This document shows positions 1-6,803 of a DNA stretch of 23,721 nucleotides, one piece after another. The stretch comes from a virus, in IMG/VR virus record IMGVR_UViG_3300028666_000106, positions 1-23,721 of that record. The stretch is one strand, 5' to 3'. The notes under the pieces are model-generated. The model was not told the DNA's origin and ran no database searches. It saw nothing but the letters and a program-made list of their open reading frames with translations. The first letter of the stretch is position 1, and each line of letters starts with the position of its first letter. A program made the position numbers and the translations under genes.

Positions 1-2
1 TG

Positions 3-197
3 GGTTCTTTCCATGGTATGCCAAAAGAAGTAGGATCTTTTAAAAAAACAGATCTTTTTAATCGCTGCGTTCGTATGCTCTCAAGTCAGATCACATACAA
101 CATCATTCAAGCCATTCAACTTAAAGAAGAAGCTGAACGGAAAAAAGAAAATCCTCAAACCTTGACCGCAGTACCTGATGAAGTAATTGAGCATTAA
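3..197 (+). CDS. C-terminal end of an unrecognised protein (5' truncated)
   Basis: An open frame enters from the left edge and ends at TAA 195-197, giving the last 64 residues of a protein. It is charged and probably helical, with a lysine/glutamate-rich stretch (around LKEEAERKKE) and an acidic tail ending DEVIEH. I recognise no family. Reading direction and the 11-bp overlap with the next gene suggest it belongs to the same transcription unit. An internal ATG at 18-20 could be a start, but nothing marks it as one. The call as a real coding end rests on the uninterrupted frame and the tight junction. Confidence 0.6.
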   Translation, partial: GSFHGMPKEVGSFKKTDLFNRCVRMLSSQITYNIIQAIQLKEEAERKKENPQTLTAVPDEVIEH

Positions 198-1053
198 GTG
201 TGGGCACTTCCGAATCGTTGAGAGCTGTGAAAGTTGTCAAAAAGTCCAAACACAATGGTATGAGAAAATCAAAAAAAGAGGTTTCCAAGACCTTGAGTCT
301 AATGGATATATTAAGGGAACATTTAACACCTTCAATATTTTACAAGAATCCGGATCATTGCAAAGTGCGTGGCCAGAAACGAACTTTAAAAAAGAAGAAG
401 AGCTCTTAAATCATCCAGATTTTATAGTTATTTGTAAAAGTGTTTTTAAGCATGGAAATAACAGAGTTAACCCAAAGCTTATGCTTAATATTTGGGAATC
501 CCATTGTGAGGGACTATCGACTAGAGAAATAGGACTAAAGTTTGATTTGTTCCATGTGACTATATTTAGAGCAATAAGAAGATTAAAGGAGCTTATAAAA
601 ATCATGGATCTGGATCAGACAAAAGAAACAGTTGTGATAAGACTATTTGATTCAGTGAATGATTCTCCCTTCTTATTTGCTACCTGGAGAAAATCGCTCT
701 GGTTTATGGACCATACAGAAAAAGATCCCATTGATCCTGCGTTTTTCAAACAAAAAACAAATCATATAAAAAATATCCTAGCCTTCTCAAAAGTTAATAT
801 CGCCTGTCTTAAGTCAGACCCAGATCAGATCGTGGGGTTTTCTGTCTTCTGTTATAAAAAAATAGAGTTTGTCTATGTTAAAATTAAGTATCGAAAACAA
901 GGCGTTGCAACACTTCTTACAAAAGGATTTGTTACAATCGCAAAGCCCTTTACAAAAATAGCAGAGGCAATAGCCAAAGAGCATAATCTAATAGTCGAGG
1001 AGAATAGAGAAGATGGAACAAACAAAAGAGACGAAGTCAGCAAAGAAGCCTAA
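187..1053 (+). CDS. Fusion protein: Cys-rich N-terminus, helix-turn-helix, GNAT-type acetyltransferase domain
   Basis: 288 residues from a TTG start; no in-frame ATG occurs until about residue 98, so TTG is the best choice although its ribosome site (GATGAAG) is weak. Three parts are visible. Residues 5-17 hold C5-x-H7-x6-C14-x2-C17, a possible metal knuckle. Residues about 110-136 (LSTREIGLKFDLFHVTIFRA) look like a helix-turn-helix. Residues about 205-250 (QIVGFSVF, then VYVKIKYRKQGVATLL) match GNAT motif A, with R236-x-x-G239-x-A241 binding acetyl-CoA in the family. Similar acetyltransferases are often found just upstream of the terminase in metagenomic podoviruses (from memory). The substrate is unknown. 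It overlaps the previous gene by 11 bp and the next by 41 bp. Confidence 0.75.
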   Translation: MSIKCGHFRIVESCESCQKVQTQWYEKIKKRGFQDLESNGYIKGTFNTFNILQESGSLQSAWPETNFKKEEELLNHPDFIVICKSVFKHGNNRVNPKLMLNIWESHCEGLSTREIGLKFDLFHVTIFRAIRRLKELIKIMDLDQTKETVVIRLFDSVNDSPFLFATWRKSLWFMDHTEKDPIDPAFFKQKTNHIKNILAFSKVNIACLKSDPDQIVGFSVFCYKKIEFVYVKIKYRKQGVATLLTKGFVTIAKPFTKIAEAIAKEHNLIVEENREDGTNKRDEVSKEA

Positions 1054-1300
1054 ATCAGTTTTAGAAGAAAAATGGGACAAAGCTATACCTGTATATTATG
1101 CAAGGTTTCATCAACCCGTCCCTCCAGCAACAGATAAAGAGCCAGTCTCAGAATTTAAGCTCGACTCAACAAAAAACAAAAAATATCTTGTCGATGCCCT
1201 CAGGTGGTCATGGGGAGATGGACTTATCTTTAAAGCTTATGGAGAAATAGACTTTACTCCCGAAGCCAATATTCAATATGTAAGATTTACACTTGGCTAG
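1013..1300 (+). CDS. Small hypothetical protein
   Basis: 95 residues from ATG 1013; a purine-rich AGGAGAATAGAGAAG run lies just upstream and can serve as ribosome site. The N-terminus is lysine-rich (TKETKSAKKPKS); the rest is mixed and aromatic (KYLVDALRWSWGDGLIFKAY). No family recognised. It overlaps the acetyltransferase gene by 41 bp and the terminase small-subunit start by 8 bp, so it is probably translated by coupling within the packaging operon. No membrane segment or signal peptide. Confidence 0.6.
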   Translation: MEQTKETKSAKKPKSVLEEKWDKAIPVYYARFHQPVPPATDKEPVSEFKLDSTKNKKYLVDALRWSWGDGLIFKAYGEIDFTPEANIQYVRFTLG

Positions 1301-1700
1301 GCCCCTTTTAGAAATAGATCGTGACGAAGTATTAAAACTCGCCCAACTAGGCTGTAAGACTGAGGAAATAGCGGATTTTATCGGTTGTTCAGTTGACACA
1401 CTGGATCGACGTTTTGCGGATGAATTACATAAAGGTCGAGCTGACTTGAAAATGAGCCTCAGACGTATGCAGCTCAAATCGGCACAGGGCGGCAATGTTG
1501 TCATGATGATATGGCTTGGTAAACAACTCTTAGGTCAAATAGATAGGACTCAAGTAGATATTACAAAGGTACCAGACGAAGTATTTTTAGAAGAAGCTAA
1601 AAGGAGATACGAAATTGGAGCCAAGGAATCTGAGTCTCCTACACTCGCTATTGAATCAAAAGATCCAGCAGAGCAACCTAAAACTGAGCCAAGTTCTTAA
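1293..1700 (+). CDS. terS: Terminase small subunit
   Basis: 135 residues. Expected role: recognition of phage DNA at the packaging start and regulation of the large subunit. The N-terminal region (residues about 8-60) contains a helix-turn-helix of the type usual in these subunits (EEIADFIGCSVDTLDRRF), followed by a helical stretch containing SLRRMQLKSAQGGN and a hydrophobic segment MMIWLGKQLLGQ. Size is normal for the family. The start is TTG; the next in-frame Met lies after the HTH, so TTG must be used if the DNA-binding domain is to be kept. No good Shine-Dalgarno is visible, so translation is probably coupled to the gene ending at 1300. Position directly before the large subunit supports the call. 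The C-terminal tail is polar (Glu/Pro/Ser). Confidence 0.8.
   Translation: MARPLLEIDRDEVLKLAQLGCKTEEIADFIGCSVDTLDRRFADELHKGRADLKMSLRRMQLKSAQGGNVVMMIWLGKQLLGQIDRTQVDITKVPDEVFLEEAKRRYEIGAKESESPTLAIESKDPAEQPKTEPSS
1601..1606 (+). promoter_or_regulatory. Ribosome binding site AAGGAG fixing the TTG start of terL
   Basis: A perfect AAGGAG lies 8 bases before TTG 1615, inside the terminase small-subunit coding sequence. It decides the start of the large subunit, which otherwise has no nearby ATG; the start therefore overlaps the small-subunit gene by 86 bp. Confidence 0.75.
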
Positions 1701-3108
1701 TGCAGGCTTTCCTGAACAACGTAAATTCATAGACGATCCAGCAAAACTCAAAGCCCTTCATTGTACACGCCGCGCAGCTAAGTCTTTCACGGCCGGTCTT
1801 TACATGGTTGAGACAGCCCTTAAGTATCCTGGCAGCAACTCTCTATTCATTGGCCTTACGAGACAATCGGCACTCGACATAATAGATAAGGACATCCTTC
1901 AGGTCATCAATCGGCGCTATAATCTAGACATGCAACTCAATAAAGCCTCACTCACTTATACCTTTCCAAATGGCTCAATCATTAGAATCTCAGGCGTGGA
2001 CTCTTCAGAAGATGAAATGAATAAAGAACTAGGTAAGAAGTTTAAGCTAGTATGTATAGATGAAGGATCGTTATACACGATTAACACGAGGCATCTGATT
2101 TATGACATTCTGGGTCCGGCTATGGCCGACGAAGAAGGGACTACTTGTTTCTTCGGAACTAGCTCGAATATCACCCAGGGTCTATTTTTCGATATTACTA
2201 ATGGCAAAGAGGCCGGATGGTCTTTACATAAATGGTCAGCACATCAAAATCCACACATCAATTGGCAAAAGCAATTAGACGAAATACAAAAGAATCGTCC
2301 TCTGTACATGGAAACCCCACAATTCAGGCAATGGTACTTAAACGAATGGGTTATCGAAACTGACAAACTAGTTTACAAATTCAATATTGAACGTAATATT
2401 TTCCGTGATTTACCTCACCCTCAATCGAAAGGATGGCAATATGTTTTATCATGTGATCTTGGCTGGGAGGACGATACTGCAATCGTATTGTCCGCGTATC
2501 ATGAAAATGATCCAACGTTTTACGTCCTAAAAACCTTCGCCCAAAAACATATGACCTTCGATATGGTCGAGAAAAAGCTTTTAGAGTTTCTAAAAGATCC
2601 TAAATACCCAGTCAACTCAGTCATAATCGACGGTGCTAATAAACAAGGTGTTGAGACCATGACCATGCGCTCAAACATTCTGTTTGAATACGCCGATAAG
2701 CTAGGTAAATCAGATCATATCGAAATCATGAACGGTGATCTTATCCAAGGTAAGGTCAAAATCCATCAGGATGAACATGACCTAATAGACGAGATGATGG
2801 CTTTGGTCTGGAAGACGGCAGGCGATAAAATAGTCTATCCTAGAAAAGAACATCCTAGCCTTCCCAATCATAGATGTGATGCGCTATTATATGGTTGGTT
2901 CAACGGTTGGCACTTTCTATCTACTCCCGCCAAGAAAGCTGCAATCCCAGGCACTCAAGAGTATATCAAAGAACAAGAAGCCCTACATAAAGAAGCCATC
3001 ATGGAGCGAATCAAGCGCGAACAAGCCCTAAAAGACGGTGGTGGTAATCAGATCACTTGGCAAAACGATAAATTCGGAGTAGCGCCTTGGCACCGCTGGG
3101 AGGATTAA
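1615..3108 (+). CDS. terL: Terminase large subunit (packaging ATPase/nuclease)
   Basis: 497 residues. ATP-driven motor that translocates DNA into the prohead and cuts the concatemer. ATPase half: Walker-A-like loop CTRRAAKS at residues 50-57, Walker B VCIDE with D149/E150, coupling segment TTCFFGTSSN. Nuclease half (RNase H fold): D281 in SCDLGWEDDTA, D339 in VIIDGAN, and D422 in HRCDALLYGW, the usual three acidic positions. Length is normal. The start is TTG 1615, set by the AAGGAG at 1601-1606. Oddity: the Gly normally before Lys in the P-loop is Ala (RRAAKS in place of RRAGKS). Ends with TAATG, overlapping the HNH gene by one base. Confidence 0.95.
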   Translation: MEPRNLSLLHSLLNQKIQQSNLKLSQVLNAGFPEQRKFIDDPAKLKALHCTRRAAKSFTAGLYMVETALKYPGSNSLFIGLTRQSALDIIDKDILQVINRRYNLDMQLNKASLTYTFPNGSIIRISGVDSSEDEMNKELGKKFKLVCIDEGSLYTINTRHLIYDILGPAMADEEGTTCFFGTSSNITQGLFFDITNGKEAGWSLHKWSAHQNPHINWQKQLDEIQKNRPLYMETPQFRQWYLNEWVIETDKLVYKFNIERNIFRDLPHPQSKGWQYVLSCDLGWEDDTAIVLSAYHENDPTFYVLKTFAQKHMTFDMVEKKLLEFLKDPKYPVNSVIIDGANKQGVETMTMRSNILFEYADKLGKSDHIEIMNGDLIQGKVKIHQDEHDLIDEMMALVWKTAGDKIVYPRKEHPSLPNHRCDALLYGWFNGWHFLSTPAKKAAIPGTQEYIKEQEALHKEAIMERIKREQALKDGGGNQITWQNDKFGVAPWHRWED

Positions 3109-3467
3109 TGATTAGAACAGAAAAACAAAAAGCCTATGAGAAACAATGGAAAATAGACAATAAAGAAAAGCATAGAGCCAGCTGCAAAAGGTATGAACAG
3201 AAGCATAAAGAAAAAAGTAGACTTAAATGTGCCATACGTCGCGCTATGAAACGGCTTCGAACGCCAAAATGGCTTACTAGATCAGATAGAATCGAAATGA
3301 ACTGGGCATATCGCACCGCAACCAACATCAGTAGAGAAGCCGGAATTAGATATGTTGTTGACCATATCATTCCCTTACAAGGCAAAAATATATCCGGCCT
3401 ACATTGTCCTCAAAACCTTCAAATTATAACAAGAAGCATCAATAGTTCTAAAAGCAATAACTACTAA
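3108..3467 (+). CDS. HNH endonuclease
   Basis: 119 residues from ATG 3108, which overlaps the terL stop (TAATG) and follows GGGAGG at 3098-3103; an upstream in-frame TTG at 3087 is less likely. The N-terminal half is very rich in Lys/Arg (DNA contact). The C-terminal half carries the HNH core: D85-H86 in VVDHIIPLQG, H99 and N103 in LHCPQNLQII, and N112. HNH proteins next to terminase are known in many phages to assist DNA cleavage during packaging (established for several cos phages). A free-standing homing nuclease is the alternative; the position and tight coupling to terL favour a packaging role. Confidence 0.88.
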   Translation: MIRTEKQKAYEKQWKIDNKEKHRASCKRYEQKHKEKSRLKCAIRRAMKRLRTPKWLTRSDRIEMNWAYRTATNISREAGIRYVVDHIIPLQGKNISGLHCPQNLQIITRSINSSKSNNY

Positions 3468-3491
3468 TTCTGAAGCACTTCACTATAAGTG

Positions 3492-3743
3492 ATGAGCAAT
3501 CTTCCATTTCTAAAAAAGAAGGTCTGGCCTACTGAACGCAAAATGTCGGGCGTATCAAAGTATGGCTATTCCGAAGATGATGAGCTTATCGAACAATCAT
3601 TAAATGAGCTAATCCACGCAATCGAAACCAAAGATCACAATCAGCTCTCGATGGCTCTTAAAGCTTTGATTGATTGCGTTATGAATAAAGAAAGTGAGAA
3701 GTCAGATGCCCCTGATTCACTCGAAGAAGCCAGCAGCATTTAG
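3492..3743 (+). CDS. Small hypothetical protein with a KDH-type helical module
   Basis: 83 residues from ATG 3492 (a GTG three bases earlier is in frame). No clear Shine-Dalgarno; the 24 bases before the start include a short CACTT/AAGTG inverted repeat. The N-terminus is basic (FLKKKVWPTERK). Residues about 28-67 are predicted helical and contain LIHAIETKDHNQL, closely resembling the C-terminal module of the next gene. The tail is acidic. Function unknown; it lies in the block of small genes between packaging and portal genes. Overlaps the next gene by 38 bp. Confidence 0.65.
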   Translation: MSNLPFLKKKVWPTERKMSGVSKYGYSEDDELIEQSLNELIHAIETKDHNQLSMALKALIDCVMNKESEKSDAPDSLEEASSI

Positions 3744-4317
3744 TAAAAATGTCTCAACTGAGATGCGTGCGGGGAAACCTCAAAAGCAGGCACTGGCAAT
3801 AGCTTATTCCATTAAGAATAGAGCCCACAAAGCAGATGGCGGAATGTGTGAATGTAAAGGTGAAGGCTGTGCCAAATGTATGGATGAAGGTGGCAAAGTA
3901 GACAGTCCCGGATGGAAAGCTAAAGGATGGACTCACGATAAAGATTATAATGAAGGAGTTCACAAAGATGTAAGTGGCAAAGGAGAATCTTATACTGGCA
4001 CATTAGTCAGAAAAGGATTTACCGATAGAGCGATAGACAGACAAAAAAGCCAAATGTCTCATAATGCCGCATCTCCAAGTCCTAAACTCAAAGGCTTAGC
4101 CGCTGGAGGCCCTGTTCTTCCAGGAGCTCAGTCAGCACAAGACTCTATGAGAAAGTCTTTTAACTTCAAAGATGGCGGAGAAGTTGATGGTGACTCAGAA
4201 ATCCATGACATGCTAGGCAGCGAGATGATGGATGCCATTCATTCTAAAGATCACAAAAAACTTATGCAAGGTATTGAAGCAATGGTGCTTCATCACATGA
4301 GCAAAAAGGAAGATTAA
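3706..4317 (+). CDS. Gly-Gly-box protein with Cys cluster, unknown function
   Basis: 203 residues from ATG 3706 (a GTG at 3694 would add four residues). The N-terminus is a basic module containing SKNVSTEMRAGKPQKQALAI, which I remember from other phage proteins. Four Gly-Gly boxes follow: KADGGM, MDEGGKV, LAAGGPV, FKDGGEV. Between the first two lies C48-x-C50-x4-C55-x2-C58, a plausible zinc knuckle. PKLKGLAAGG recurs, almost identical, in the protein encoded at 18832-20664. The last 38 residues form a helical module (MMDAIHSKDHKKL) paralogous to the one in the preceding gene. No membrane segment. The shared boxes suggest it works with the internal virion proteins downstream; this is inference. 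Confidence 0.7.
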   Translation: MPLIHSKKPAAFSKNVSTEMRAGKPQKQALAIAYSIKNRAHKADGGMCECKGEGCAKCMDEGGKVDSPGWKAKGWTHDKDYNEGVHKDVSGKGESYTGTLVRKGFTDRAIDRQKSQMSHNAASPSPKLKGLAAGGPVLPGAQSAQDSMRKSFNFKDGGEVDGDSEIHDMLGSEMMDAIHSKDHKKLMQGIEAMVLHHMSKKED

Positions 4318-4318
4318 A

Positions 4319-4597
4319 ATGATCGATGGGAAATCTCTCTCTAAAATGATTCGCGAAAAGAAAAAACAAGGCATGCATTCAGATTACAAGCAAGACATGG
4401 ATTATGCTGGTCAAGACGCTGTCGATCCAAACGTAGCATGGGATGAACAAAAGGCTTTGGAAGTAAATGAAGCTACTGGCGACATGGATCATGAGCCTGC
4501 ATCGGCAAGTGAAATGGGTGAGAACGAATCAAGCCAAGATAAAGAGCAGCTTAAGAAATCTATGGCTCGTATCGCTAAATATATCGAAAGTCTCTAA
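4319..4597 (+). CDS. Small acidic hypothetical protein
   Basis: 92 residues from ATG 4319, one base after the previous stop region, with AAGGAAG about 7 bases upstream. Begins with a basic helix (KSLSKMIREKKKQG), has an acidic middle rich in Asp/Glu, and ends in a basic helix (KEQLKKSMARIAKYIESL). No recognised domain. The charge pattern suggests a small protein binding partner rather than an enzyme. Ends with TAATG, overlapping the next gene by one base. Confidence 0.65.
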   Translation: MIDGKSLSKMIREKKKQGMHSDYKQDMDYAGQDAVDPNVAWDEQKALEVNEATGDMDHEPASASEMGENESSQDKEQLKKSMARIAKYIESL

Positions 4598-4842
4598 TGA
4601 ATTTGCAGGAAACTCTTGCTCTCATTGAGATGCTCAAATCTAGTGGTGTGACTAAATTCAAATCAAGTGAACACGAAATAGAGCTTAGTCCAGTTCCACG
4701 TGGAACACAGCCTAAGGTGAACATCCCTGAAACTCCAGTCACTAAAGAAGCTGAAGTTGAGGCAACTGAGAAGCTTAAGAACCTAATCAACACAATTAAA
4801 ATGAACCCTGAAGAACTTGCGAACGCTATGTTCCCTGATTGA
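4597..4842 (+). CDS. Small hypothetical protein upstream of the portal
   Basis: 81 residues. An N-terminal helix (LQETLALIEMLKSSGV) is followed by strand-like TKFKSSEHEIELSP, then a Pro/Glu-rich linker and a C-terminal helix. The N-terminal pattern resembles small helix-strand domains such as that at the start of biotin carrier proteins, but the match is too weak to assign. The start ATG overlaps the previous stop. Codons 33-37 (P-V-P-R-G-T) contain the 14-bp palindrome listed separately. Ends at TGA 4840-4842, close to the portal start. Confidence 0.62.
   Translation: MNLQETLALIEMLKSSGVTKFKSSEHEIELSPVPRGTQPKVNIPETPVTKEAEVEATEKLKNLINTIKMNPEELANAMFPD
4692..4707. other. parS-like palindrome AGTTCCACGTGGAACA
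   Basis: Bases 4693-4706 form a perfect 14-bp palindrome centred on CACGTG. With its flanks it matches the bacterial chromosomal parS consensus TGTTNCACGTGNAACA at every fixed position except the first, and its core equals the Pseudomonas-type version. parS is bound by ParB. The site lies inside a coding region where the codons read V-P-R-G-T, so chance is possible. Binding by any protein is inference. Confidence 0.4.
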
Positions 4843-4850
4843 GCCCTGTA

Positions 4851-6776
4851 ATGGCATTCAAGGTCGAGCCAATTGAAGTTCTTAAAGTTAAAGATAAGGT
4901 CGTAGACGGTCGAGATAAGAAGACTACTGAAAAAGCCAATAACTATTATCAATGGTGGTTAGCCCAAGATGATAAAGAACTTATGGCTCAGCTTTTGTCG
5001 ACTACTGCTTTTCTTAAAAACTTTCATTCAGCAAGAATTAGACAGGCTTCATTATATTCCAGGATTTTTTCCGGTAAGCCTCTTTATAATTATCTCGCTT
5101 CGACCTCCACGCTGGATAACTCACAGCAAATGCCGATGGGGCGCCCCACCGCAAACGTGGTTTATTCATGTGTTGACACAATAACAAGCATGATCACGCA
5201 AGATAACCCAATGCCAGTTTGGATCCCAGATGCTAGTAAATATCGAGAGAGATTGATTTCTGAACAAGTCAATAATTTCATTCAGGGTGAATTTTATAGG
5301 CTTAAGGCTTACAAAATAGGACCTAGAGCTTTCAGAGATTCAACAATCTTAGGCGATGGTTTTGTAAAGATAATAGAAAAAGATAAGCGCGTTGGTTATG
5401 AACGGACATTAGAAACAGAGCTTTTATCTGATTTTAATGATGCTTATTATGGAGCTCCACGTGGCCTTATTCATACAAAACTTTGTGATAGAGGCATTTT
5501 AGCTAATGAACTCCCTAAAGAAGCAGATAAGATCTATTCCGCACAAGCAGGCACAGTTGATTCTTCTCCTCAAAGCACAGATACGGTCTCTAGTCAGATT
5601 ATAATAAGCGAAGGATGGCATCTTCCCTCTGGCGAGGCAGCCAAGGACGGCAGGCATTCTATTGTCTGTGCTGATGGCGTTTTGTTAGATGAAGTTTGGG
5701 AATATGATTATTTCCCGTTTGAAGATCTTCATTATAACGACAATATGGTTGGATTCTTTAGCCAAGGTCTAGCTGAAATTCTTTTTCCAACACAAATGGA
5801 AATCTATAAAATGCTAATTATTGCATCTCAGAGCATTGAGATGACAGGTGTTCCAAAGATTATTATCTCTGAACTCTCAAAAGTCTTAGAAACAGCGTTC
5901 AATAACAACATCTCCAGCATTATCAAAGTTAAAACAATGGCCGAGGCTCCTCAGTTTATTAACGCAACAAGTAATAATGCTGAGATCTACGAATACATAA
6001 AATGGCTTATTGAAAACGCTTATCAAATATCTGGCATTTCAAATCTTTCAGCATCTGGGTCAAAGCCTGCTGGATTAAATAGTGGTGAAGCACAACGCGA
6101 ATACATGAATATCCAAAGCACAAGATTTTCAGCCATGCAAAAACGCTATCAAGACTTCTATCCTGGACTGGCGTCTAAAACATTGGATAAGGCAAAAGAA
6201 CTTCATGACAAATATGGATCCTATAAAACAACTTATGTTGGTAAAGATGGTACGACAGAAGTTGATTTTAAAAGATTAGATCTTCTTAAGAATACCAATG
6301 TCATTCGTTGCTATGAAGAATCATCTTTACCTAAAGATCCTGTTGGCAGGCAATCAAAGCTTTCAGAAATGCTTGCAGCCGGAGAAATATCTAACCAAGA
6401 GTTTAGGCGACTATCGAGACTCCCAGATCTTGAACAATCAGATCAATTAGCAGTCGCGTTAGAAGAACGTATTTTACATGACTTGGACCAAATCGTTGAA
6501 GAGGGTAAAAAAGGCTATAGCCCACCGGATCAATACATTTTAGATCCGACAGACCTTGCTACAACTCTAACAGTTCAGACTTACAATAAATATGCAGTGA
6601 CTGATTTAGAAGAAGAAAAGCTTCAACTCATTGAGCAATATTTCACAGAGATTCAGATCCTTAAATCAAAGTCTAATCCGCCCCCAGTTCAGCCAGCGCA
6701 AGCTCCCCAAGGACAAGGTCCTGCAGTAGCTCCGCCAGCACAGAGTATTGCTCCGACATCAAACGCACAAGTTTAA
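4851..6776 (+). CDS. Portal protein (podovirus-like)
   Basis: 641 residues from ATG 4851; an in-frame TTG at 4839 overlapping the previous TGA would add four residues, and neither has a good ribosome site, so translation is probably coupled. Portals form the dodecameric ring at the capsid vertex through which DNA passes. Evidence: size, location between terminase and scaffold/capsid, N-terminal helical segment with RPTANVVYSCVDTITSMITQ, a middle with EGWHLPSGEA, and a long helical C-terminal part containing SGSKPAGLNSGEAQREYMN, a pattern usual in portals of short-tailed phages. The final 40 residues are a Pro/Gln/Ala-rich flexible tail. No single diagnostic residue exists, so the call relies on pattern and context. 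Confidence 0.85.
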   Translation: MAFKVEPIEVLKVKDKVVDGRDKKTTEKANNYYQWWLAQDDKELMAQLLSTTAFLKNFHSARIRQASLYSRIFSGKPLYNYLASTSTLDNSQQMPMGRPTANVVYSCVDTITSMITQDNPMPVWIPDASKYRERLISEQVNNFIQGEFYRLKAYKIGPRAFRDSTILGDGFVKIIEKDKRVGYERTLETELLSDFNDAYYGAPRGLIHTKLCDRGILANELPKEADKIYSAQAGTVDSSPQSTDTVSSQIIISEGWHLPSGEAAKDGRHSIVCADGVLLDEVWEYDYFPFEDLHYNDNMVGFFSQGLAEILFPTQMEIYKMLIIASQSIEMTGVPKIIISELSKVLETAFNNNISSIIKVKTMAEAPQFINATSNNAEIYEYIKWLIENAYQISGISNLSASGSKPAGLNSGEAQREYMNIQSTRFSAMQKRYQDFYPGLASKTLDKAKELHDKYGSYKTTYVGKDGTTEVDFKRLDLLKNTNVIRCYEESSLPKDPVGRQSKLSEMLAAGEISNQEFRRLSRLPDLEQSDQLAVALEERILHDLDQIVEEGKKGYSPPDQYILDPTDLATTLTVQTYNKYAVTDLEEEKLQLIEQYFTEIQILKSKSNPPPVQPAQAPQGQGPAVAPPAQSIAPTSNAQV

Positions 6777-6803
6777 GAAGATTAATTAACAAGGAGAAAA
6801 ATT

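Noticed and set aside
200-409. Second + frame inside the HTH-GNAT gene
   Set aside because: Shadow frame rich in Lys/Ser; the overlapping frame carries the recognisable domains.
4575-4952. Minus-strand open frame of 125 codons
   Set aside because: It lies opposite the small gene 4597-4842 and the portal start; hydrophobic composition comes from the complement of charged codons, and there is no ribosome site or partner gene on this strand.
5457-5465. Second CACGTG site (CCACGTGG) as another parS
   Set aside because: Only about 10 of 16 consensus positions match; it arises from Pro-Arg-Gly codons in the portal gene.
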